5,150 nucleotides of DNA from an uncultured Acidimicrobiaceae bacterium (GTDB taxonomy: Bacteria > Actinomycetota > Acidimicrobiia > Acidimicrobiales > Ilumatobacteraceae): the NCBI GenBank assembly GCA_903919215.1, contig CAIXHI010000484.1, forward strand, positions 1-5,150. The letters are read 5' to 3'. How positions within the stretch are numbered: position 1 is the stretch's first letter; every line of letters begins with the position of its first letter. Below are positions 1 through 5,150 of this stretch, piece by piece. Below the pieces are notes generated by a model that ran no database searches, was not told the DNA's origin, and saw only the letters and a program-made list of their open reading frames with translations. The position numbers were made by a program, and so were the translations under genes.

Positions 1-89
1 CTGGTACACCCAGAGGCTGTAGGAACGGCCCATGTTGAACAGGGACGTGAGAGGTTTGGGCAAGCGCCCCTTGTCGACGAGACCCATGT
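1..89. other. Anomalous left edge: sequence that does not read as NuoL
   Basis: Sequence upstream of a NuoL tail should encode transmembrane helices, yet no plus frame does. Frame 1 is open but hydrophilic, frame 2 has a TAG at 20-22, and frame 3 (the NuoL frame) has TGA at 36-38 and 48-50. A 9-base word, TACACCCAG, occurs at 5-13 and again at 93-101, bracketing the odd segment. On the minus strand, 87 down to 1 is open with protein-like codon use (begins MGLVDKGRLPKPLTSLF), but I do not recognise that peptide. A contig-end chimera, an insertion or a local rearrangement would all fit. Confidence 0.5.
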
Positions 90-470
90 GATTACACCCA
101 GCGCAACGCACTGCTCGGTGCGGGGCACAAGTTCCTCGTGAACAAGTACTACCTCGACACCCTGTACGAGAAAGTCATCGTCCGCGGCATCGCTCACCCG
201 ATCAGCGCCGCCTCCTACTGGACGAACCAACACCTCCTCGACGGCATCGTCAACGGTGTCGGCAAGGGTGGCAAGAAGGCCGGTGAACTGGTCTACAAAT
301 ACATCGACCAGGGTCTGGTCGATGGTGTGGTGAACGGCAGCGGCACGACCGCCACCCATGCGGGTGGCGCGTTGCAGCCGGTGCAATCAGGCAAGGTCAA
401 CCTGTACGGAGCGCTGCTGTTCGGTGCCGCAGCAGTCGGTGCACTCGTACTCGTACTCGTCAACAGCTAG
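90..470 (+). CDS. nuoL: NADH-quinone oxidoreductase subunit L (NuoL), C-terminal fragment, 5' part missing
   Basis: This is the C-terminal tail of NuoL, the distal antiporter-like proton-pumping subunit of the complex I membrane arm. The readable protein begins around TQRNALLGAGHKFLVNKYYL and continues through NQHLLDGIVNGVG and a related later segment (YIDQGLVDGVVNGSG). It ends in a hydrophobic helix (YGALLFGAAAVGALVLVLV). NuoL normally exceeds 600 residues, so only about one fifth is present; the pumping core and lateral helix region are absent. The frame stays open upstream only to position 51, with a TGA at 48-50, and codons 51-89 give a Cys/Arg-rich peptide unlike NuoL. I therefore place the trustworthy part from about 90. 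A GTG at 138 could be called as a start, but it has no ribosome binding site and lies inside conserved NuoL sequence, so an independent 110-residue gene is unlikely. nuoM follows after 23 bases. Identification is firm; the cause of the missing 5' part is not. Confidence 0.85.
   Translation, partial: DYTQRNALLGAGHKFLVNKYYLDTLYEKVIVRGIAHPISAASYWTNQHLLDGIVNGVGKGGKKAGELVYKYIDQGLVDGVVNGSGTTATHAGGALQPVQSGKVNLYGALLFGAAAVGALVLVLVNS
443..460 (+). repeat. Three perfect copies of hexamer ACTCGT inside nuoL
   Basis: ACTCGT is repeated three times without mismatch just before the nuoL stop. In frame it encodes part of the alternating LVLVLV of the last transmembrane helix. The unit is two codons long, so slippage would only lengthen or shorten the helix. 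It is probably a by-product of a Leu/Val-rich helix and has no evident function. Confidence 0.6.
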
Positions 471-480
471 TCGGCTCGTC

Positions 481-487
481 AAAGGGA
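481..487 (+). promoter_or_regulatory. Ribosome binding site of nuoM
   Basis: AAAGGGA lies 6 bases upstream of the ATG at 494, in the 23-base gap between nuoL and nuoM. It is a recognisable Shine-Dalgarno variant at good spacing and supports the ATG at 494. The earlier ATG at 489 reads ATG-CGA-TGA and stops after two codons. Confidence 0.6.
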
Positions 488-493
488 CATGCG

Positions 494-2089
494 ATGATTC
501 AAGAACAACAATGGTTGCTCAGCCTGGGCACCTTCCTGCCGTTGGTGGGTGTGCTGGTAATGCTGTTCATCCCCAAGAAGGACGAGGCGACGGCCAAGGG
601 CGTTGCCCTGCTCGCGGCGGTCGCCACGTTGGGGGTGGGCATCTACACGCTGGTCAAGTTCGACTATGACCAGAGTCAGAAGCTGCAGTTCTTCACCACC
701 AACAAGTGGATCTCGCCGATCAAGGCGACGTACACGATCGGCCTCGACGGAATCAGCCTGCCGCTGTACATCCTGTCGATGATCATCACCGTGTTGGTGA
801 TGATCTACAGCTGGAATCACGTACCGAACCCCGGCAACGCCAAGGCGTTCTTCATCCTGATGCTCGTCCTGCAGGTCGGCATGGCCGGCACGTTCGTCGC
901 CCAGGACTTGATCCTGTTCTTCGTGTTCTTCGAACTCGTGTTGCTGCCGATGTACTTCATGATCGGTGTCTGGGGTGGCGAGAACCGCCAGTACGCCTCG
1001 CTGAAGTTCTTCCTGTACACGATGTTCGGTTCGGCGCTGATGCTTGTCGCGTTCATCGCAATGTTCATCATCACCAAGAACCACGCCACGAACCCGGAGG
1101 CTGCCAACTTCAGCTTCCAGTGGTTCAACGAGAACGGTCCCGGTATCGCCCGCAACACCGCCATCTGGATCTTCGGTGGCATGTTCGTGGGCTTCGCCGT
1201 CAAGGTGCCGATGTTCCCGTTCCACACGTGGTTGCCCGACGCCCACACGCAGGCCCCGACGCAGGGTTCGGTCATCCTGGCCGCCATCCTGCTGAAGCTG
1301 GGTACGTACGGTTTCGTCCGCATCGCGCTTCCGTTCCTGCCGCAGGCGGCCAAGACCTGGGCGCCGATCATCGCCGTCCTCGCAGTCATCGGCATCATCT
1401 ACGGCGCCTTGGGCTGTTTGGCTCAGACCGATATGAAGCGCCTGATCGCCTTCTCCTCGGTGGCCCACATGGGCTTCGTCATGCTCGGCATCAGCACGCT
1501 CACCCCGCTGGGTATCAACGCTGCGCTGTTTGGCATGGTCGCCCACGGCCTCATCACCGGCATGCTCTTCTTCGTCGCCGGGTCGGTGAAGGAGCGCTAC
1601 CACACACTCGAGATCAAGCGCCTCAGCGGCATGCTCAAGCAAATGCCGCACCTCGGCTGGATCTTGGGCTTCTGCGCGATGGCCTCGCTCGGTCTCCCCG
1701 GTCTGGCCGGTTTCTGGGGCGAGTTCCCGGCGCTGCTCGCCAGCTGGAGCCCGGCCACCATCCTCACCGACTCGGCGATGGGCAATCATGAGCTGCTCTA
1801 CCGAGTGCTCACGGTCGTCTCTGCCTTCGGTACGGTGCTGGCCGCCGGGTACCTGCTGTGGCTCTACCAGCGCACCGCATTCGGTGAGCCGTCCGAAGAG
1901 TTCTCCGGCCACGGTGATCACGGCCACGACGATCACGGTCACAGCGATATCCACGACGTCAACGTCTTCGAGTGGATTGCCTGGACGCCGCTGCTCATCG
2001 GCATCGTCGTCCTCGGTGTCGTGCCGTCGCTCATGTTCAAGGTGATGGATCCGGCCGTCCAGCAGCTCACCTCGGTCTTCGGGAAGTAA
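494..2089 (+). CDS. nuoM: NADH-quinone oxidoreductase subunit M (NuoM)
   Basis: NuoM is one of the three Mrp-antiporter-like subunits that move protons across the cytoplasmic membrane in complex I. The product is 531 residues, normal for the family, and strongly hydrophobic with many transmembrane helices. Key charged residues line up by motif with those known to matter in E. coli NuoM: Glu147 in FFVFFELVLLPMYFMIGVWG, Lys237 in GFAVKVPMFPFHTWLPDAH, Lys268 in LLKLGTYGF and Glu410 in GFWGEF. DMKRLIAFSSVAHMGFVMLG (313-332) is another family signature. These correspond, by my reading, to E. coli Glu144, Lys234, Lys265 and Glu407. An unusual feature is a histidine/aspartate-rich stretch at residues 473-487, in the loop before the last transmembrane segment. 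The gene starts at ATG with a ribosome binding site 6 bases upstream, lies 23 bases after nuoL and 4 bases before nuoN, and is surely co-transcribed with them. Confidence 0.97.
   Translation: MIQEQQWLLSLGTFLPLVGVLVMLFIPKKDEATAKGVALLAAVATLGVGIYTLVKFDYDQSQKLQFFTTNKWISPIKATYTIGLDGISLPLYILSMIITVLVMIYSWNHVPNPGNAKAFFILMLVLQVGMAGTFVAQDLILFFVFFELVLLPMYFMIGVWGGENRQYASLKFFLYTMFGSALMLVAFIAMFIITKNHATNPEAANFSFQWFNENGPGIARNTAIWIFGGMFVGFAVKVPMFPFHTWLPDAHTQAPTQGSVILAAILLKLGTYGFVRIALPFLPQAAKTWAPIIAVLAVIGIIYGALGCLAQTDMKRLIAFSSVAHMGFVMLGISTLTPLGINAALFGMVAHGLITGMLFFVAGSVKERYHTLEIKRLSGMLKQMPHLGWILGFCAMASLGLPGLAGFWGEFPALLASWSPATILTDSAMGNHELLYRVLTVVSAFGTVLAAGYLLWLYQRTAFGEPSEEFSGHGDHGHDDHGHSDIHDVNVFEWIAWTPLLIGIVVLGVVPSLMFKVMDPAVQQLTSVFGK
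1910..1954 (+). other. His/Asp-rich loop insert in NuoM with a 15-base internal repeat
   Basis: Codons 473-487 of nuoM encode HGDHGHDDHGHSDIH, six histidines and five acidic residues in 15 positions. At DNA level, GATCACGGCCAC (1916-1927) recurs as GATCACGGTCAC (1931-1942), one mismatch at 15-base spacing, so the stretch appears to have grown by short tandem duplication. It falls in the hydrophilic connector between the helix ending LWLYQRTAF and the final helix (WIAWTPLLIGIVVLGVV). The composition could bind divalent metal; that is inference only. Confidence 0.7.
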
Positions 2090-2093
2090 TCAC

Positions 2094-3608
2094 GTGATCG
2101 CCTTCAGCTCACCCATCATCGACTATCACGCGTTGGCGCCCGAGCTCGTGCTCGCGGCAGGTATCTGCCTCGTGCTGCTCGTCGACCTGTTCGTCCCCGC
2201 CCACCGCAGGTGGATCACGGGAACGATCAGCGGGTTGGTGCTGCTCGGCGCGCTGCTGCCGGTGGTGACGCTCGCAGTCGTGGGCGGCGATGTCCGCGAT
2301 GTGCTCAGCGGCGAGGGCATCAGCGGCCGGTACGTGGTCGACAACTTCGCCCTTGTGCTCAAGGCGTTGTTCCTGCTGTCTGGCTATGTCGTCGTGCTGT
2401 TGAGCACGAACGAGATGGACGACGGCGGCTACTACCAGGGTGAGTACTACGTGCTGTTGCTCAGCAGTGTGCTCGGCATGGTGATGATGGCCAGCTCGCG
2501 CGACCTCGTCAGCGTGTTCGTGGCGCTCGAGTTCCTGTCGATCCCGGCCTACATGATGGCCGCGTGGAAGAAGCGCGATCGCAAGAGCAACGAAGCCGGT
2601 GTGAAGTACTACCTGCTTGGTGTGTTCGCCAGCGCCGTCATGCTCTACGGCATGAGCCTGCTGTACGGCATCGCTGGCAGCACCCAGCTGACTGTGATCG
2701 GTGAGAAGATCACCTTGTCCGGCCCCCAGACCGGCATCCAGGTGGTCGGTGTGGTCTTCGTGATCGTCGGCTTCGCCTTCAAGGTAAGTGCCGTGCCGTT
2801 CCACACGTGGGCACCCGACACCTACGAGGGTGCGCCCACACCGGTGACGGCGTTCCTCAGCGTTGCATCCAAGGCCGCTGGCTTCGTCGGTCTGATGATC
2901 ATGGTCTACCTGGCCTTCCCGCTGGCCCGCGATGTCTACCGTCCCTTCCTCTGGGTGCTGGCAGCGCTCACCATGACGGTCGGCAACCTGGTTGCTCTGA
3001 AGCAGAAGAACCTGGTGCGCATGCTGGCGTACTCCAGCGTCAGCCAGGGTGGTTTCATCCTGATGGCGTTGGCAATGGCCTTCACCAACGGCTCGGAAGA
3101 ATCCTCCCTGCGCGCCATCATCGTCTATCTCATCATCTACGCAGCCACGAACCTCGGTGCCTTCGCCGTCGTGATCGCTGTGGCCCGTCGCACTCGCAGC
3201 GCCGAGATCTCGAGCTACGCCGGTCTGTTCAACTACGCACCAGGCCTCACCGTGATGATGACGTTGTTCCTCGCTTCGCTCGCCGGCATCCCGCCGCTCG
3301 GCGGCTGGTACGCAAAGTTCGGTGCGTTCCGCGCTGCAGTCGACGCTGGCGGCGGCTGGGGCTACACCATCGCCATCATTGGCGCCGCCAACGCGGTCGT
3401 GGCCACGGCGTACTACATCACCGTGATGCGCGAGATGTGGATGAAGCCGGTGCCCGAGGGTGCCGACACCAGCGCGGTGAAGGTGCCCGCATCCCTGGTG
3501 GCTGCCCTCACCATCACCGGTCTGGCAACTCTCGCGTTCGGTGTGGTGCCCGGCATCATCGCCAAGGTGGGCTCACTCACCGACCTCACCGGTGCCTTCC
3601 ACGGCTGA
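2094..3608 (+). CDS. nuoN: NADH-quinone oxidoreductase subunit N (NuoN)
   Basis: NuoN is the antiporter-like pumping subunit of complex I closest to the peripheral arm of the three. The 504-residue product matches the usual family length of about 480-530 and is polytopic. Visible landmarks are Glu146 in VFVALEFLSIPAYMMAAW, Lys230 in GFAFKVSAVPFHTWAPDTYE, Lys260 in TAFLSVASKAAGF, the segment KNLVRMLAYSSVSQGGFILM (305-324), and Lys408 in GIPPLGGWYAKF. By motif these match the proton-path residues Glu133, Lys217, Lys247 and Lys395 of E. coli NuoN. Translation starts at GTG 2094, giving MIAFSSPIIDYHALAPELVL, a good NuoN N-terminus. The gap to nuoM is 4 bases, and the weak GGGAAG at 2081-2086, inside the end of nuoM, is the only upstream Shine-Dalgarno-like sequence, so translational coupling is likely. 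The last 17 bases overlap the chosen start of the methyltransferase gene. Confidence 0.97.
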   Translation: MIAFSSPIIDYHALAPELVLAAGICLVLLVDLFVPAHRRWITGTISGLVLLGALLPVVTLAVVGGDVRDVLSGEGISGRYVVDNFALVLKALFLLSGYVVVLLSTNEMDDGGYYQGEYYVLLLSSVLGMVMMASSRDLVSVFVALEFLSIPAYMMAAWKKRDRKSNEAGVKYYLLGVFASAVMLYGMSLLYGIAGSTQLTVIGEKITLSGPQTGIQVVGVVFVIVGFAFKVSAVPFHTWAPDTYEGAPTPVTAFLSVASKAAGFVGLMIMVYLAFPLARDVYRPFLWVLAALTMTVGNLVALKQKNLVRMLAYSSVSQGGFILMALAMAFTNGSEESSLRAIIVYLIIYAATNLGAFAVVIAVARRTRSAEISSYAGLFNYAPGLTVMMTLFLASLAGIPPLGGWYAKFGAFRAAVDAGGGWGYTIAIIGAANAVVATAYYITVMREMWMKPVPEGADTSAVKVPASLVAALTITGLATLAFGVVPGIIAKVGSLTDLTGAFHG

Positions 3609-4611
3609 TGAGCTCCTGGCGGCGCAACGCGCCGCTGGACGCCCGCTGAGGTTCGACGAGTACATGGCGATCGCGCTCTATGGAGCGCACGGGTTCTACA
3701 CCTCCGGCGGGAGCGCTGGCAGACGTGGTGATTTCCTGACATCGCCAGAGGTGGGACCGTTGTTTGGCGCCGTGGTGGCCCGCTGGATCGAGGCGGAGTT
3801 CCGTCGGTTGGGTGAGCCCAGCGACTTCCGCATCGTGGAGGCGGGTGCCGGGCCGGGCACGTTGGCCCGCAGCATCCTGCTCGCCGCACCACAGTTCACC
3901 GATCGTTACGCGACCGTGGAGATCTCGGCTGCCCAACGACTGAAGCACCCTGCTGGCGTGCAGGTGCTGGGGGAGATGCCAGAGGAACCCTTCGTCGGTG
4001 TCATCCTCGCCAACGAACTGCTGGACAACCTGCCGTTCCGGTTGGCGGTGTTCGATGGCGGCTGGCGTGAGGCCGTGGTGGAAGTAGCCCCCGATGGGTC
4101 CGTCAGCGAGCGGCTACTACCGGCTCCACAGGGGTGGACGCTGCTGCCGGTGAGTGCACCTCACGGAGCGCGCGCACCGATCCAGTCGGCCGCAGCCGAG
4201 TGGGTGCACAACGCCCAGAGCCTGTTGACGGCTGGAACGCTGCTGTCATTCGACTACTTCACAGCCCGCACCTCCACGTTGGCCCTGCGTCCGTGGCGAG
4301 AGTGGCTGCGGACCTATCGAGGTCACGAACGTGGCGGCCATTACCTTCGCGATATCGGCCAACAGGACATCACCACCGAGGTGTCGCTGGATCAACTCCC
4401 CGAACCGCACGCTGTTCGCACTCAGGCGCAGTTCCTGCAGCGGTGGGACGTCGAAGCGTTGGTCGACGAGGGCCGCACCGTGTGGGAGCAGTCGGCGGCG
4501 GCACCGACGCTGGCCGCGCTGCGCATGCGCAGCCGCGTTCGTGAGGCGGAGAGCTTGCTCGACCCCACAGGGCTCGGTTCGTTCCTGGCGGTCGAGTGGT
4601 TGACGAACTGA
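3592..4611 (+). CDS. SAM-dependent methyltransferase, MidA/NDUFAF7 family (DUF185, COG1565)
   Basis: The product is 339 residues from GTG 3592, within the usual family size. Motifs in order: N-terminal RFDEYMAIALYGAHGFYTSG (20-39) and GRRGDFLTSPEVGPLFG (43-59), the family hallmark; SAM-binding motif I, IVEAGAGPGT (81-90); motif II region YATVEIS (106-112); the post-SAM motif ILANELLDNLPFRL (138-151); FDYF (220-223); then TYRGHERGG (241-249) and QDITTEVSLDQL (258-269). The mitochondrial homologue NDUFAF7 symmetrically dimethylates an arginine in NDUFS2 early in complex I assembly. Here the gene overlaps nuoN, so a role in methylating NuoD or otherwise assembling complex I is a reasonable inference, not proven. 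It has no signal peptide and should be cytoplasmic. Start choice: the frame is open further upstream (GTG 3541), but that peptide is unlike the family. GTG 3592 lacks a clear ribosome binding site, so coupling to nuoN translation is likely. ATG 3662 would lose conserved residues; CTG 3616 is a weaker alternative. Confidence 0.88.
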   Translation: MPSTADELLAAQRAAGRPLRFDEYMAIALYGAHGFYTSGGSAGRRGDFLTSPEVGPLFGAVVARWIEAEFRRLGEPSDFRIVEAGAGPGTLARSILLAAPQFTDRYATVEISAAQRLKHPAGVQVLGEMPEEPFVGVILANELLDNLPFRLAVFDGGWREAVVEVAPDGSVSERLLPAPQGWTLLPVSAPHGARAPIQSAAAEWVHNAQSLLTAGTLLSFDYFTARTSTLALRPWREWLRTYRGHERGGHYLRDIGQQDITTEVSLDQLPEPHAVRTQAQFLQRWDVEALVDEGRTVWEQSAAAPTLAALRMRSRVREAESLLDPTGLGSFLAVEWLTN

Positions 4612-4616
4612 TCTAG

Positions 4617-4648
4617 TTGCCCTGACAAATACCAGACAGTTGGGGCAA
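4617..4648 (+). terminator. Weak hairpin after the methyltransferase gene, possible terminator
   Basis: TTGCCC (4617-4622) can pair with GGGCAA (4643-4648), six base pairs around a 20-base loop, starting five bases after the methyltransferase stop codon. Position suits the end of the operon, but the stem is short, the loop is large and no T-run follows (the next bases are ATGG). It could equally be chance or part of an operator. Confidence 0.25.
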
Positions 4649-4669
4649 ATGGTCCGAATGGCCTATATG
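4640..4669 (+). promoter_or_regulatory. Weak candidate sigma-70-type promoter for the secreted-protein gene
   Basis: TTGGGG (4640-4645) and TATATG (4664-4669) are separated by 18 bases and match 3 of 6 and 4 of 6 consensus positions. Transcription from here would begin near 4676, leaving a leader of about 50 bases that contains the RBS hairpin. Actinobacterial promoters are poorly conserved, so this is only the best candidate in the gap. Confidence 0.25.
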
Positions 4670-4694
4670 CACTTTCCGCCGCGACCTTTAGCGT

Positions 4695-4720
4695 GATCTC
4701 CGTTCACAGATGGAGGAATC
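4695..4720 (+). promoter_or_regulatory. Possible hairpin covering the ribosome binding site
   Basis: GAT plus CTCC (4695-4701) can pair with GGAG (4712-4715) and ATC (4718-4720), leaving a two-base bulge (4716-4717) and a 10-base loop. The right arm contains the Shine-Dalgarno bases of the gene at 4725, so the folded form would hide the site. This is only seven pairs with a bulge and has not been checked energetically. Confidence 0.25.
4712..4716 (+). promoter_or_regulatory. Strong ribosome binding site (GGAGG) of the secreted-protein gene
   Basis: GGAGG lies 8 bases upstream of ATG 4725. It is the strongest Shine-Dalgarno match in the window and fixes the start of the gene, which the signal peptide then confirms. 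Confidence 0.75.
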
Positions 4721-4724
4721 GAAC

Positions 4725-5150
4725 ATGAAGAACCACACAGCAACTCAGAACAGTCGGGCCAAGATGGGCCTGCTCTCGATGGCGGCGGGCACTGCCCTTG
4801 TCATCGGCGGCCTCTGGATCGTGCCGGCGCATGCCGAAGGCAGCAGCGACCAGGGTTCATGCAACTCTGAGCAGCCGCAGCAGCTCAATGACGGCGAAGG
4901 CGACAGCCAGGGCGACAACAGCTCGGATTGCAGCAGCTCGTGCGACAGCAACGGCGGCGACGACAACAACAGTGACTCGGTCCGCCTGAATGACGGCGAA
5001 GGCGACAACTCGAGCGACGACAGCAGCAACTGCGACAACGGCGACGACGAGGAGACGACCACGACGGTTGTTGACACGACGGTTGTTGACACGACGGTTG
5101 TTGACACGACGGTTGTTGACACGACGGTTGTTGACACGACGGTTGTTGAC
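4725..5150 (+). CDS. Secreted acidic low-complexity protein with TTVVD pentapeptide repeats, 3' end missing
   Basis: I do not recognise a family. The open frame runs 142 codons to the window edge without a stop. Residues 1-37 form a classical Sec signal peptide: positive residues Arg11 and Lys13, a hydrophobic core (MGLLSMAAGTALVIGGLWIV, 14-33) and an AHA cleavage site before Glu38. Residues 38-110 are extremely acidic and polar: 22 Asp/Glu against one basic residue (Arg87), rich in Ser, Asn and Gly, with Cys46, Cys69, Cys73 and Cys103. LNDGEGD occurs twice, at 54-60 and 88-94, suggesting a degraded 34-residue duplication. From Thr113 the protein is six exact TTVVD repeats. The design (signal peptide, acidic stalk, Thr-rich repeat) resembles exported or wall-anchored actinobacterial surface proteins; a downstream domain or anchor may lie beyond the edge. 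The even four cysteines could form disulfides, and the Asp-rich segment could bind calcium. Start is secure from GGAGG at 4712. Confidence 0.8.
   Translation, partial: MKNHTATQNSRAKMGLLSMAAGTALVIGGLWIVPAHAEGSSDQGSCNSEQPQQLNDGEGDSQGDNSSDCSSSCDSNGGDDNNSDSVRLNDGEGDNSSDDSSNCDNGDDEETTTTVVDTTVVDTTVVDTTVVDTTVVDTTVVD
4884..5006 (+). repeat. Duplicated LNDGEGD-coding segment, 102-base period
   Basis: CT(C/G)AATGACGGCGAAGGCGAC occurs at 4884-4904 and 4986-5006 with a single mismatch, exactly 102 bases (34 codons) apart. After each copy the sequence stays Asp/Ser/Asn-rich and includes cysteine but is no longer alignable in detail. This points to an old in-frame tandem duplication of a 34-residue acidic unit. 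Confidence 0.6.
5061..5150 (+). repeat. Six perfect copies of a 15-base tandem repeat ACGACGGTTGTTGAC
   Basis: The 15-base unit is repeated six times without a mismatch, in frame, encoding Thr-Thr-Val-Val-Asp each time with identical codons. It runs to the last base of the window, so the true copy number is unknown. The preceding ACGACC (Thr-Thr) looks like a decayed partial unit. Complete identity, including third codon positions, indicates recent expansion by slippage or recombination rather than selection on protein sequence alone. Confidence 0.95.

Larger units (their letters stand above)
4612..4724 (+). other. Intergenic region between the nuo-linked operon and the secreted-protein gene
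   Basis: This 113-base gap is AT-richer than its surroundings and is the only substantial non-coding stretch in the window. It holds a weak hairpin (4617-4648), a weak promoter candidate (4640-4669), a possible RBS-masking stem (4695-4720) and a clear ribosome binding site (4712-4716). No tRNA or riboswitch pattern was recognised. The gap and the presence of a strong RBS suggest that the following gene is transcribed separately from nuoN and the methyltransferase. Confidence 0.6.

Noticed and set aside
706..1791. 361-codon plus-strand frame inside nuoM
   Set aside because: Out-of-frame reading of nuoM, giving an Arg/His/Pro-rich product with no family resemblance and no ribosome binding site.
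479..1954. 491-codon open frame on the minus strand, antisense to nuoM
   Set aside because: It is a shadow of high GC content: its product is a low-complexity mix of His, Asp, Glu, Arg and Gln with no domain, while the plus strand encodes an unmistakable complete NuoM.
2109..2804. 231-codon minus-strand frame antisense to nuoN
   Set aside because: His/Glu/Asp-rich shadow translation opposite conserved NuoN codons.
2807..3649. 280-codon plus-strand frame overlapping the nuoN 3' half
   Set aside because: Arg/His-rich out-of-frame product; nuoN signatures occupy the other frame throughout. Its last 14 codons include the ATG at 3608, which gives only a 13-residue peptide.
3413..3948. Minus-strand frames opposite the nuoN end and methyltransferase start
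   Set aside because: Arg/Pro-rich shadow products with no motif; both strands cannot reasonably be coding here and the plus strand has conserved motifs.
4745..5137. 130-codon minus-strand frame rich in Ser, Leu, Thr and Val
   Set aside because: Reverse reading of the repeat and acidic codons. The plus frame has a strong ribosome binding site and a textbook signal peptide; the reverse frame has neither.
5061..5150. Tandem array considered as a CRISPR or an iteron-type origin
   Set aside because: Units are 15 bases with no spacers, perfectly in frame with an exported protein, and encode TTVVD; a coding minisatellite explains it better.

Overview
The window looks like a short contig from a high-GC actinobacterium. 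The NuoL, NuoM and NuoN sequence style and a DUF185/MidA-type methyltransferase directly after nuoN suggest class Acidimicrobiia (Ilumatobacter/Microthrix-like). This placement comes from protein pattern recognition only, so it is moderate confidence. Both ends look abnormal: the left end cuts nuoL with about 90 bases that do not read as NuoL, and the right end stops inside a perfect tandem repeat. Both are typical of metagenomic contig ends.

Layout, all on the plus strand. About 90-470 is the C-terminal piece of nuoL. 494-2089 is a complete nuoM and 2094-3608 a complete nuoN. 3592-4611 is an S-adenosylmethionine-dependent methyltransferase of the MidA/NDUFAF7 family. 4612-4724 is the only real intergenic gap. 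From 4725 a secreted, very acidic protein with a TTVVD pentapeptide repeat begins and runs off the end.

How it works together: NuoL, NuoM and NuoN are the three antiporter-like proton-pumping subunits of the membrane arm of respiratory complex I (NADH:quinone oxidoreductase). They sit in the usual L-M-N order at the distal end of a nuo operon, with gaps of 23 and 4 bases. The methyltransferase overlaps nuoN by 17 bases and is very probably co-transcribed. Its mitochondrial relative NDUFAF7 is a complex I assembly factor that methylates an arginine of NDUFS2 (the NuoD counterpart). The arrangement therefore suggests a complex I maturation factor encoded inside the operon. The last gene has its own strong ribosome binding site and a weak candidate promoter, and looks like a separate cell-envelope gene.

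I see no defence system, CRISPR array, RNA gene or clear mobile element. The points most worth a second look are the nuo-linked methyltransferase, the histidine-rich loop in NuoM, the repeat protein at the right edge with a possible RBS-masking hairpin, and the disrupted nuoL end.
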